DNA from: Paragorgia papillata
Lineage: Eukaryota > Cnidaria > Anthozoa > Scleralcyonacea > Coralliidae
DNA: 64,000 bases
NCBI GenBank assembly: GCA_035771165.1
Contig: JAWNZC010000220.1
Coordinates: forward strand, 1,041,001 to 1,105,000
Direction: 5' to 3'
Part shown: positions 1-11,295 of the stretch, in pieces
How positions within the stretch are numbered: position 1 is the stretch's first letter
How the letters are laid out: each line of letters starts with the position of its first letter
The notes under the pieces: model-generated
Databases searched by the model: none
The model's input: only the letters and a program-made list of their open reading frames with translations
What the model was told of the DNA's origin: nothing
Translations under genes and position numbers: made by a program

Positions 1-64
1 GTACTGTACATGTAGTTTCAGTTAACATTATACTGTAGTTATGTTGCTCTCTATATGGATTAAG

Positions 65-3000
65 GAGTGGATCATGATGCCTTAGTGAAGCTAGCTGAGA
101 AACAATTCAGTGGACTACGATCAACTTACGAGGAAACTGATGTCCCTGAACCTTGTAGGTTTACTGGAAGTGATGTGAGTTGGTGTGCTAATTAATATTT
201 TCATCAAGTCTGTTTATTATGGCAACCACTATAGACATTTGTTCATTGTAAAAATGGTAATTTACTTTTGTGACTGTTTATGTGTATTTTGAGGTACTGT
301 ATATATTATAAATTTTTTGGAAATTTTACTATGTTTATTTAGATTCGTCTTCGTAATGATGACATGCCATTTGCACACATTGCTATTGCTGTGGAAGGAT
401 GTGGTTGGACGCATCCTGATTATTTTTCTTTAATGGTGGCTAATGTGGTGAGTTGTTGTAGACATTGAATAAAGTTGTACAGTACTGTACCATTAGAATG
501 GTTTAACAAAATTAATCATTAACAAATCTTATTATTGTGGTAGGCGGAGTCTAGGTTTCGGCTCGGTTTTTTTCTTTTTTTTTGGATGTCACGATTTTGC
601 ATTTTTTTTTGTACATTTCTAAATATTCATGCTTCCTGCTTCCAGTGAGTTGTTCGCTGTACAACTGAGTGGACTGTGTGAGGGCGTGTTGTAAGTTCTT
701 TGCTCCTTTTGCTTTTGGAGTTGGACAAAAACTTTAACAGATTTGCCTTTTGATCAAGCTGGTGTTCTTGCATGTTGTTGGTAGATTTTGAAACAGACTG
801 ACAACTGTTGTGATCAGATTGTAAATATGTTCACCAGTGGGAATATGCACCACATTTAGCCTTTGATTCAGGCTCAGCGTACTAGCCCGAGTGAATAGCT
901 GACTCAGGCATCTTGTTTTACGCTGTTTTATCCATTGCTGCCTTAGTAAGGATGTCTGAGGGTTCTAACTCTCTTTGATGAGTAAAATTGTCTGGCATTA
1001 GTTTATTTTAGGTACAACATGTAGTAGCATTGCAATGGCCGGTTATGGTAACAAGTAATTGACCAGTTTTATGTGAGTGAATTTTTTTTATTTTGTAGTT
1101 GGTGGGCAACTGGGATCGATCATTCAGTGGTGCATACAATGTTTCCAGTAAATTGGCTCAAGTATGATTGTTGAATGATTTTATATTTTCACTGTAAAAA
1201 TGTTCCCAGTACATAAATGTCTTAAATTTTAAATTTAATTTCAGTACAGTACGTGTCCAATGTCCAATTGATATTATTTTTGTGTGTTTTCTCTCATTTT
1301 AGGATGTTTCTCAGCACAACTTGGCTCATAGTTTTATGTCTTTTAATACCTGTTACACTGACACTGGACTATGGTAAATAGCAATACAGACTGTAGAGTA
1401 GAGTAGAGTAGAGTAGAGTAGAGTAGAGTAGAGTAGAGATGTCAAGTGAATGTCAAAATTAAGAATTAATACATACTGTATAGTGGGCATGAAAGTGTGG
1501 GTTTGAAAGTTAGTGTAGTTATGGTAGTACAGTAGTACTGGTAATGGTTATGGCATGATCGGAAATTGTGGCTGTCGAGGCTCGCGAAATACGGGCTGAC
1601 CCGTATTAGCTACGCATGCGTAGAACGAATATATTGCGTGTAAACATCATCAATACACGGCCGACGACTCACTTGAGCCGGCACGCACATGGACTGTGAA
1701 CTGCCCCATGAAAGTGGCCGATTTTCTATGCCATTTCCGATCGTGTTGCAGTCATGGTAGTGGTCACATGCAGTCTTTGTAGTGATCGTGGTCATGGTTG
1801 TAGTCATGGTAGTGGTCACAGTCATGGTGATCATGGTCATGGTTGCCGTATGGTAGTGGTCACAGTCATGGTAGTGGTCACATGCAGTCTTGGTACTAGT
1901 GATCATGGTCATGGTCATGGTCATGGTGCTTGTCATGGTTGTGATCATGAAATGGTCATGGTAGTAGACATGGTACTGTACTCTAGTTTGTACTGTAGCT
2001 GTATAGTAACTGTAAAAATCCGTAATATTCATATATTTTTTCTAGGGGTATCTATATGGTGTGTGATAAAATGACCATTGATAATCTTGTCTTCGCGGTC
2101 CAGAAAGACTGGTATGTAAAGTTGTAAACAACACAAATGATCTATAATGCTGGACGTCAGAGTTCAGTTTGTTGTATGACATGTCTTACGGTCTTGTAGG
2201 ATGAGAATTTGTACAAGTATCACTGATGCCGAAGTTGAACGAGCTCGCAACATTCTTAAAACTAACATGTTATTTCAACTTGACGGTAAGTATATCTCTT
2301 GACTCTTTAACACAACTGTGCATGCTTCTAAATGGCCTTCTGAGCACTAGAGGAACAATGGTTTAATTAAGTTTCTTAGTATATTTGATATATCTATTTT
2401 GTCTCCTAGGTTCGACGCCAATTTGTGAAGACATCGGAAGGTAGGTGAAAGAAACTTCACTTTGCTTGTGTATTTTGATATTTAATACAATATATAAACT
2501 AAGGAAAAAAAGAAAATCAGTATGTGGATGAGTTGTGTTGTTTGTTTGTTTGTTTGTTTGTTTGTTTATTTATTTATTTGTTTAGACAAATGCTGACATA
2601 TGGTCGTCGAATTCCGCTTCCCGAGTTAGATAAAAGGCTAGATGTAAGTGTAATCTATTTTTAATCTTTAGCTAGGGTATTGGAAACAAATATGTTTATT
2701 GCGAATTGTATTTTTGTTATTTTTACGTAAAACTTGCAAAAATCAGAGCCAGAAGCCAGCGGCTCGCCATCCGAGCCTCACTCAATGGTTAGAGCGTCTA
2801 AGCTGTGAATAAAAGGTTGCAATAGACCATATTCATAAATAGCCCTGGAATTATAGTCAGTTTCAGCTTGCTTTTGAAATTCGTTTGTCAACATTCGTTG
2901 GAAGGTTGGGAACTTGGTACGGAAGTTCGTTGTGAAGTTCGTCGTGAAGTTCGAATTTAATAAGTTTTGAATTGAATTCCTTTGGTAAAATCACGGAGAA

Positions 3001-4742
3001 GAAGATTATTTGTTGTATAGAATATAATAATATATACTTGGTTAAGCAGAAACAAATTGCCGACTTTAAATTTGTATCTACCTCGCAACGTAGTTCGGAA
3101 CATCGCAACGTAAGTTCGGAATGTTCATTTCAATTATACGTATCGGATTTCGAAAGCAAGCTTAAACGGACTTATAATATTCTTTTATGTACATATAAAT
3201 TAGCTCGTCTGAACTCGTTTTCATGTGCGAAATTCAAAAGAATCTTTACTCTAAAACGAGGTCAGAGGGGCTAATTTATATGCACATAAAAGGATTTTAA
3301 ATCATCGGCCATTTATGAATAAGATCTATAGAAGGTTGTCCGGGACTTAGAAATATTTTCGAAGTATTTGAGTTTTACATGTACTATAGTCGTACATTGC
3401 TCTAGTTATGGATAGGTTACGGTTAGTTATATTCAAAAGAAATTCCAGTTGTGTAAACATGCCTTGTTTTTTGTCAGATGGTGGATGCCAAAACTGTGAG
3501 AGAAGTGGCTACAAAATATTTGTACGATCGTTGTCCTGCTATTGCTGCTATTGGTAGGTATTTTTTGAGTTGAAGTTTTGTATACTTTATGTCCGTTAGT
3601 GTAACACATAGTTTAAACTGAAAGTTTTTTGAGCTTAAAAAGTACATTTCGTCTTAATAAAATAGTTTGGCTTCGAAAAAGCCAAAATATGCGACAATGA
3701 ACGCCGCCATTTTGAAACCGCGTACTGTACTTGTGACGTCATAAAGTTCAACTTTATGTCGATTGCTGTATAAGACTGCTTTTGACTACATAGTTTTAAG
3801 CTAGAATTTAAGCCCAAATCCAATGATCATGATGGGGGATGGAGATGTTAGTGTTATAAATGAACACCTATAGATAATATAGAATGGTGGGGTAAGGCGG
3901 TTTCGAAAAAAACACGAAAACCGACACGAAAAAACCCCGATAAAACCGACATAACCGTTCTTTGGGCCTTCGTAATCAGCGCCTGCGACGCGCTAATGAC
4001 ATATACCACCGCGTTATTCAAAGATGGCGCCCGTAAACCCAAACGAAGGAAGAATATTCCTGGAATTAGAAGGCCAACTTTGGCGTGCTCCTTAGTTTGA
4101 TCCAACTTCTGGGTATCCGATACATCATCGGAATTGTCCGATGAACGATCTCTGCGGAGCACTACTTGCGTTAACTAGAGAATTTAAGAATATATTAAGA
4201 CATTCTGAATGAGTTTTTGGTTTTCCGGTTTTCCTGTTTTTCACCGTGAAAAACGCCCGATATTTCCCGGTTTACCGAAAAACCGCCTCGCCCTAGAGTG
4301 GTGTAATATGGCTGTGTATAAAATCATGGGGAAAACTACTGTATTTTTTACGTACTAGTATACGTTTGCTAAAGGTTCAACAATGGTCAACCTTATTACC
4401 AAAGTTCACGACTCTCTAATTTTAGCTGCGGTTTGCCTGGTTCTAAATTAAGCCATTCTTACTAAAAAATAAACTCTCTTTTCGACTGAAACCAATTCTA
4501 CTCTTTTCGATTCAGCTAAACAAAGGGCGGTATTATATTGATTAAAGAAAATATAGAAATAATTATCTAAAGTGTTATTGGCACTGCGCCCCATCGCTCA
4601 TAGCCAGACAAGAACTTTGTATTGTGGTCGAGTTTTGGCTAGTGCTTTCCTAAAATATTCATGGTTTTCCTATACAAAGCTTCCAAAATTGCCCTATTTT
4701 GACTATCGTGCTACCCTACAGCAATAAAAATAGCCATATATA

Positions 4743-4796
<54 letters not shown>

Positions 4797-7700
4797 CAAT
4801 CTACAGACACGGTGTTTCGCTGTGCAACAGCTCATCAGTGTAGCTTATATATATATTTATTATATAGCATGCTATCGGATATGAGCTTTTGCGTAATCTG
4901 ATTGGTCCCCTACTACCAGGCTATCAGCTCATATCCTACTAGTAGAGGAAAAACAAGATGGCGGCATGTTTTTTAAACTGCCGAAAAGAGTTGAAATTGA
5001 CGGATTTTTATACAAAAAAACATCAACACCCTCCAACAAATGTGTAAAAAAACAACATTGTGTAAAAATACATTAACAAATACACAATTTAGCATGTCAA
5101 ATGATAAAATTCACCTAAAAATTTCGTCTTTTTACTTCAAAAACCCGACTAAATTAACGGGTTGATATTAATTTGTTGCCAAACAAAGAAACTCACGGTT
5201 AAAATCAAGCTTACAACACACTTTTCGTAGGAGATCACCAGTAAAGAGACTTTTTATTTAGATAAGCATTTGGAGTAGTAAAAAGCATGTTCTTTCTCAA
5301 AAACAACCACTGAACTAAGTAATTTAGTTTCACTGCCGAAGGTGTTTCAGTTTCATTTTTGCATGAAATGAAAACCTTTTTCACGACAGCAACGCTAATC
5401 AAACAACTGATCATAAAGGTACCTTTTAATCTTTTTTGTTGATCTGCTTAACACATTCCTTGCCTCTCGAGCAACATTTATGCAACATTAATTTCAAAGC
5501 TGTTTGCCAAACAGCTCAGCGAGAAACTCAATGTGAATGCATCATTACGCATGGCGGAAGTATTAGTTGCCTATGCCGGAAGTTTGTCGTTTGAAACATT
5601 TCGCTGTAATTTTGTCTCTTGTACAGTGCTTGGCTATATAATAAAACAGTTATACCATTCGCTCTCGTCGTATACGAACTAATAGCCAACTCGGCGAAGC
5701 GCCTCGTTGGCTATGAGCTCATATACGACTCGAGCTCGTGGTATAACTGTTAAATATACAGTTTAAAAAATCTTCTTTATTATTTTTTTTTTAAACTGTT
5801 CCTCTCTGATGGAACTTTGAAGAAAGTTGGTTTTCTGTTTATTGTATATATATATTATATATACTCAACTAACAGGTTTCGCCGTTTCACGAATTAGTGT
5901 CGTTCTGAAGACGTGAAAATGATCTGAATAACGTTGTGACCAGACAGGGGCCCACAGGGGGTGGCGTTAGGATTACTCTTGGAATTAAAAAGTAATCATT
6001 TTCTTTGTTGAGTGAGAAAAATTCTATTGTATTAAGGAAGTTGTGCTTGACGTTCGCGTTGAATATTTGCTTATAAGCTCCCGAACACCACGCCATAACG
6101 ACTATATGCTAATCATGAAAAATGTTATCGTCTGTGAGGCGGATTGATAGCACAGTCTATGTACTCGCTACATATGACGTTTCAAGTCCTTGATCGTTTT
6201 CACATTTTACTCTGATGACTTTAAAGGCTCCGCTCGAAACGTCAGTATTTCGTTATCAAAACTATTCTCGGCAGTTTACTACTTTTTCACTAGGCTGTGC
6301 GCTACGATGTATAGGGAAAAAAAGATTAAAATTGGTGAACCGCCACGAATACAGACATTTCTAGCCACATTGAAGAATGTCTTATACATGCAGTAGCAAC
6401 GTTTGATCATACGGAAATGTCTAGCACCTTTTGGGGTGTGAAATTGAGGAAGTATATTCAAGGCATTCTCTTATACAGTTATAGTCGTGTACATGTGTTA
6501 TACATTCTCGAACATTCATCCTCTGAGGTGTGCAAACGCCTAAAGGTCGAAGTGGGAAGTCAGTTTCTGGTAGTATGGCTGGCTTCCAAGAATAGTGATA
6601 TTTTTTACCGAGAACTGGTTGGCGTGGGCACTGTTTCTTTGTGTTCTTAGAAATGGTTTACATAAGCCGACCTATGACCCAGCCTTTAACCAGGCTAACT
6701 CGTGTCACGAAATCCTTTCCTCGACCGCAAGAAGAGATTTGAATCAATATTAGGATTTGTTTGTGTCTGAACTAACCCAATTCTTTGTTGGGATTTAGTT
6801 CATGCTAGTTTTAAAAGCACAATACGATCCTAATCAGACGAGTCAGCTGGTTAACTGGCTCCATGCAGTGGCGTAGGAAGCAAGTTGACTTTGGAGGGGC
6901 ACAGCTTCAAAAGGGCACTTTATTCAGGCGGCAGGACTTCAAAAGGACACTTTAAGGTGGCTCCATACAGTTTCTTGAAAAGTGGAAAATACAAGTTTGA
7001 GAGTCCAAAACACGTGTATAAACAATTCGGAAAAAGAATAAAACTAAATGTTGTGCATAGTTAAACAGTCTGACAATCAAAAACTGTTACCAGATAAATA
7101 GCAACAGTTGGTGCTATGGCAACAATGACGTTTCAAAATGGCTGCCAATTACCCTTCAAACTAATTTAATTCGAAAAAAACTTTGGTGACCCCCAATTTT
7201 TTTTTCATTAAAACTTTCCTTGAAGTATGAGTAATCAATAAGCCGATTTTAAAAAAATTCTGTTGAACGAATTTTTTTAAAAATTAACAAACATGATTTT
7301 TCCGGAAAAAAAATTATTCCTTCTACAGAATTTTTTTTAAATCGGCCTATTGATTACTCGTACTTCCAGGAAAGTTTTAATAAAAAAAAAATTGGGGGTC
7401 ACCAAAGTTTTTTTCAAATTAAATTAGTTTGAAAGGTAATTGGAAGCCATTTTGAAAAGTCATTGTTGCCATAGCAACAACTGTTGCTATTTATTTGGTA
7501 ACAGTTTTTGATTGTCAGACTGTTTAACTATGCATAACATTTAGTTTTATTCTTTTCCCGACTTGTTTATACACGTGTTTTTGGCTCTCAAACTTGTATT
7601 TTCCACTTTTCAAGAAACTGTGTGGAGCCACCTTAAACACATGTTTTATCATAAAAAGGGCACTTTTCCGTTGTAAAAAGGGCACTTCATGACAAAGTTG

Positions 7701-9029
7701 AGGGGGGGGGGCACATGCCCCGTTTTCCCCCCGGTTCCTACGCCCCTGACTGGCTCAATGGCGTATCGGAAGAAAGTTGATGTCGGAGCGGTATAGCTTC
7801 GAAAGGGTATTTTATTTGGGGGCGGGGGTAGATCTTCAAAAGCATACTTAACACACATGTTTTACCATAAAAAGGAACGAAGTTGGGGGGTGGGACGTGT
7901 CACTTCCCTCTTCCCTCTGTTCCTACGCCATGAAACTGGGTCAACACGACTTATACTGTAATCGAAATATAGTGAGGTTGGATATACTGCCGAAACAGGG
8001 AACGTAGAAGTCTAATGTTTCGAGCGAAAGCTCTGACGAAGAGCCTTCGCTCGAAACGTTAGCCTTCTACGTCTCCTGTTTCGACAGTATATCCACAGAG
8101 TTGGAAAAAAGCTGCGGGTATGCGGGTAGCTACGACCCGGAGGAAGGTTTACTTTAGTGAGGAACGTTTAAAGTGAAAACACGTGGAACAACACAATCGG
8201 TAATCTGAGAAAGTTGCAATTGATCAAGCAAGGTGTCGAGAAGAAATGCCTTAATAAGACACCTTATGACGCTAATCTAATCCACTAATTCCATAATGGA
8301 CTGTTATTGCTTGATATATTCCTTATTTGGGGAAATTTGTTTGATCTGTGTGGAGTGGATGACATCATAAGGCATCTTATTTGCATGTTACAATAACCTG
8401 AATATCTCTGGAACATGATGAGATATTGATTTAAAGTATCTATGAAATGAAAAATTCGTTGGCATTTTTGTTGTTTTATTGTACAGAGGAGCAAGGTAGG
8501 AGCACTCACTGAAAATTTCAAGAGAATCTGATGGTCCGTCTTTTTCCGTATCCGGACCGCTGTCCCGGATGTTGATTTTGCTCGCGTGAATTTCTAAGGT
8601 TTTCACACTAAGTTTGATACAATAATTATCGACAAACTTGAAATAGCCATATAATAAACGCTTTATTAACCTCGTTTACTCGGTCTGTACGGAAAAATAT
8701 CAGACCTCGGTCTTTTTTGTACGAACCTCGCCTGCGGCTCTGTCCGTACTGTCAAGACCTCGTTCTGATATTTTCCCGTACAGACCTCGTTCTCGGTTAA
8801 TAATCTCTATATACTTCCTCTTACGGAAAGTGCTTATAGATAAAATCAAAATTGAATAGAAGATTTTCCATCTTACTGCCCCTTTAATAAAAATGTTGTA
8901 CAAATGAGTGTCCTATTCAGTCTTATGTGGGACTTAGACATTTTTTTTTCTATTTGATGTGTAGGACCTGTGGAGCAACTCCCTGACTACAACCGTATAC
9001 GAGGAAGCATGTACTGGACAAGATTATAG
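65..9029 (+). CDS. UQCRC1: Cytochrome b-c1 complex subunit 1 / mitochondrial processing peptidase beta-like, 3' part
   Basis: Ten coding exons join in phase: 65-174, 343-447, 1099-1161, 1303-1373, 2046-2111, 2200-2285, 2410-2440, 2586-2643, 3478-3553 and 8965-9029 (stop TAG), all with GT/AG introns, giving about 242 residues. The product matches the C-terminal half of the M16 peptidase family shared by MPP-beta and complex III core protein 1: [56 protein letters not shown] and a terminal LPDYNRIRG. Segments such as [17 protein letters not shown] and [10 protein letters not shown] resemble UQCRC1 more than PMPCB, but the two are close. The N-terminal half, with the HxxEH zinc site that would separate them, lies before the window. 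The protein would act in mitochondria, in complex III and/or presequence cleavage. AATAAA at 9137-9142 is a good polyadenylation signal. The last intron is 5.4 kb and carries nested repeats. Confidence 0.88.
1393..1438. repeat. (AGAGT)n microsatellite
   Basis: About nine copies of a pentanucleotide in the intron after the exon ending at 1373. Confidence 0.9.
1748..1985. repeat. Imperfect minisatellite built on GTCATGGTAGTGGTCAC
   Basis: Degenerate tandem copies of GGTCATG and GTAGTGGTCAC within an intron. Open frames here (His/Gly-rich on +, Thr/Met-rich on -) come from the repeat and are not genes. Confidence 0.85.
2540..2583. repeat. (TTTG)n/(TTTA)n microsatellite
   Basis: Tetranucleotide run directly before the acceptor of the exon at 2586; it forms its pyrimidine-rich side. 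Confidence 0.9.
2779..2819 (+). repeat. tRNA-like SINE fragment, interrupted
   Basis: CTCAATGGTTAGAGCGTCTA resembles a tRNA A-box/D-arm region and matches the tRNA-like copy at 39730. It is cut by a palindromic element starting near 2820. Matching sequence (AAGGTTG, then a diverged tail ending TTAGAAAT) resumes at 3332. Confidence 0.55.
2820..3331. mobile_element. Palindromic MITE with a second element nested inside
   Basis: Outer ends are inverted copies (ATTCATAAATAGCC near 2831 and GGCCATTTATGAAT near 3307). The core with CTCGTTTTCATGTG matches copies at 23207 and 50735. The flanks carry a 7-bp direct repeat AAGGTTG (2813-2819 and 3332-3338), consistent with a target-site duplication. The left arm is split by the element at 2852-3175. 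Confidence 0.7.
2852..3175. mobile_element. ~320-bp dispersed element, copy 1
   Basis: Nearly identical to 41749-42064 over the full length. Inverted ends run TATAGTCAGTTTCAGCTTGC at the left and its diverged complement at the right (around 3150-3175). The short open frames on both strands show no coding signal. Confidence 0.8.
4733..4793. repeat. (TA)n microsatellite
   Basis: Nearly pure TA dinucleotide run in the last intron of the UQCRC1-like gene. Confidence 0.9.
5643..5752. repeat. Imperfect palindrome
   Basis: AACAGTTATACCA at the left end pairs with TGGTATAACTGTT at the right, and the centre also folds (AGCCAAC / GTTGGCT). Probably a short MITE in the last intron. The neighbouring 4860-5640 is unannotated repeat-like intron sequence. 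Confidence 0.6.
6665..6865. repeat. Dispersed repeat, copy 1
   Basis: Shares ACTCGTGTCACGAAAT, AGAGATTT.AATCAAT and a tail with GTTAACTGG with 61540-61755, in the same orientation. Confidence 0.6.
6866..7748. mobile_element. hAT-like non-autonomous element carrying a nested foldback
   Basis: The ends are inverted repeats: CAGTGGCGTAGGAAGC at the left, and GGTTCCTACGCCCCTG at the right, which is close to its complement. No transposase frame is present. A second shorter relative (7752-7931, ends ATGGCGTATCGGAAG and GTTCCTACGCCAT) follows directly. ACTGGCTC recurs near the junctions but not as a clean 8-bp duplication. Most of the interior is the TTAA foldback at 6952-7636. Confidence 0.6.
6952..7636. 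mobile_element. TTAA-flanked foldback MITE with ~330-bp arms
   Basis: TTAA at 6952-6955 is followed by GGTGGCTCCA, and TGGAGCCACC runs into TTAA at 7633-7636. Arms of about 330 bp are near-complementary through ACACGTGT, TAGCAACAG and GGGGGTCACC. TTAA is the target of piggyBac-type transposases. No coding sequence. Confidence 0.8.
7968..8091. repeat. Near-perfect hairpin element
   Basis: GGATATACTGCCGAAACAG at the left pairs with the right end. The centre carries GTTTCGAGCGAAAG and its complement around CTCTGACGAAGAG. Related TTTCAAGCGGAG sequence recurs near 14490, 17258, 31060 and 40615. Confidence 0.75.
8588..8809. mobile_element. Palindromic dispersed element, copy 1
   Basis: Matches 54389-54609 almost base for base, including TTTCTAAGGTTTTCACAC and the palindromic core with CAGACCTCG. 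The second copy lies inside the TPR-gene introns. Confidence 0.8.
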
Positions 9030-9136
9030 AACAAAAAGGTTTTAACAGAATTGAGATAATTTTATAAAAAGGTCACGGAGTGAAGACTTTAGTTGCTTCT
9101 GTTAACAAGGAGATACTACTTTGCATTGTAAGATAA

Positions 9137-9142
9137 AATAAA
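9137..9142 (+). terminator. Polyadenylation signal of the UQCRC1-like gene
   Basis: A canonical AATAAA lies 108 bp after the TAG stop at 9027-9029, the right position for the 3' end of this mRNA. Confidence 0.6.
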
Positions 9143-9337
9143 GATTCGGTTCTCCTTTTCCAATTTAATACTTAGCCCTTGAAATTTTTAGGTTTTTTTA
9201 AACAAGGTAAGAGTTGAGATAGAGGATTGTTAGAAATTTAGGGCCCTATATGATTCTAGTAAGGATCAAAGTTATATGTGTAGACCCCCTACAAGAACCC
9301 GTTTCTTGTTATGACCTAACGATTGCATGTGATAAAG

Positions 9338-9705
9338 AGCTGAAGTGGAGGATAATGCAGGGATTGCGGGGAATAAAGAGCTGAAGTGGAGGACATTGCA
9401 GGGATTGCAGGGGATAAGAGCTGATTTGGAGGATATTGCAGTGATTACAAGGGGTTGCAGAGGATAAAGTGGAGGATATTGCAGTGAATGCAAGGGATTG
9501 CAGAGCATAAAGTGGAGGATATTGCAGCGAATACAAAGGATTACAGAGGATAAAGTGGAGGATATTGCAGTGGATACAAGGGATTGCAGAGGATAAAATG
9601 GAGGATATTGCAGTGGATACAAGGGATTGCAGAGGATAAATTGGAGGATATGGCAGTGAATACAAGGGATTACAGAGGGTAAACTGGAGGATATTGCAGT
9701 GATTG
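9338..9705. repeat. ~42-bp minisatellite
   Basis: About nine tandem copies built on GGAGGATATTGCAGTG and AAGGGATTGCAGAGG, just beyond the 3' end of the UQCRC1-like gene. The repeat produces long Cys/Leu/Pro-rich minus-strand frames that are not genes. Confidence 0.9.
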
Positions 9706-9836
9706 CAATAAATTATACCCAATTTACACGTTAATGGCATACTCAAATTTTCAAGTCGTTTATCATATAAAAAGGAAGAAAGAAACAACTTTTACTCTGA
9801 CGTCATCTCATCATTTTGGAAACACAAACCTCAATA

Positions 9837-10159
9837 CAGTGTGTATAAAAAAAACAACGGAACCCTTAGAAAATGAATTAGTATTCTGTTCAAACAACCT
9901 ATTGTAGTAGTTTGAAAGCCCTAAACACCTCTGAGCCACGGATGCGTAAAAACACGGTCTTATACACCTGGGAAATTAAGATAACTTGAAGTGTATGCAT
10001 GGTGAAAGTATTTAAAAGCTTTTTCTCTTCCTGTTTAACTTATGTGCTGATTGATTTATAACGCAGCGCTTTTAGGGCTTTCAAACTACTACAATAGGTT
10101 GTTTTAAAAGAATACTAATTCATTATCTAAGGGTTCCGTGTTTTTTTTTATACACACTG
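9837..10159. mobile_element. TA-flanked MITE (Tc1/mariner-like)
   Basis: Starts TA-CAGTGTGTATAAA and ends TTTATACACACTG-TA, with arms of about 90 bp (both contain GGAACCCTTAG or its complement). It sits inside a repeat whose other copy at 56810-56960 lacks it and shows a single TA at the junction. Non-coding. Confidence 0.8.
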
Positions 10160-11225
10160 TATAACAAAAGCTGAAATCGAAAAAATATTTTAGCATTCAA
10201 CTAATCACTTTACATAGAATGCACATGCAGTAAGTATTTTATGCGGGTAAGGTTTGTAAACATTTTAATCTTTTTGCCCACCCTATTTACAAATCCGCTA
10301 TAGGTTAAACAAATTCTACCTCGTTGCTATGGAAATAGTTGTGAGGTGTATACGATTAAAGAGAAGGATTAGGATTATAGTGTTAAGATTATAGAGCTAG
10401 TGAGGATGAGTATAAGTGATCTCTAATATTCTAGTGTTAAGCAAATATCGAAGAGAATCTTGATTCAGTAGAACTCTTCATTGGACTGTGTTCTGATTAA
10501 TTGCCGTTCTATGACTTCTATCTGCAATACTAGGGACTTCACGATGCTAGGACGACCACGGCCATTAAAAAGCAAACATGAATTTTTGTATTAGAAAAGG
10601 TCACGACTAACTCACTATTATATTAGATATTTGAAGCTAGTTTAATGACTTTCAAAACGCCACAGAACTGCTAAAATGGTTGTAGTGTCAGTATTGAAGT
10701 CAATCTTAAGCAACAGTTCTCATCTTTTGGCCGTTGACGTCGTCCTGAAGACGTGAAAATGCTCTAAGTGGCGTTGTATAAAGAACGAGGACGCTGTTGA
10801 GATTACTCTAGGGGCAAAGAATTAGTCATTCTCTTTGTTTCGCAACTAGAATTATTTTGTTTAAATGTCGTTGAAGTTGCCACATCGTACTTCGTAAAGA
10901 AGGCCCCCTAAAGCTTTAGTGACTTTCATGGTTTGGTGAAACGTGTTGCGCTCAGGATATTACGTGTATCATTTTCACTTCCCAACTGTTGTTAATTTGT
11001 GGATTGATTATATCGGAGTGGGCGTTCTTGAACAGGATGCAATAAGGTGTTAATTGGTACCGGCAAAATGTCAGACGTTCAGACACAGGATCAACTTTTG
11101 ACGTAATGAAGCTGCTTTGTGGCTCTTCAATTAAGGTCTTTAGAATCTGAAACGCCTTTGAAATAGCAGTAAACGGAACGACTTTCTTTGCGATGTTGCT
11201 CCCGTCTGGGGTAGCGTTGGGGAAG

Positions 11226-11295
11226 TATGTTGTTAGTGGTGGTGTTAGTAATAGTGGTAGTGGTGGTAGTAGCGTTGTTAGTGTTGGTGTTAGTG
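11226..11295. repeat. GTTAGTGGTGGTAG-type minisatellite, left part
   Basis: Degenerate GTT/AGT triplet array interrupted by the hAT element at 11296 and resuming at 12796. Confidence 0.8.

Noticed and set aside
9272..9788. Two long minus-strand frames rich in Cys, Leu and Pro
   Set aside because: Both follow the 42-bp minisatellite period.
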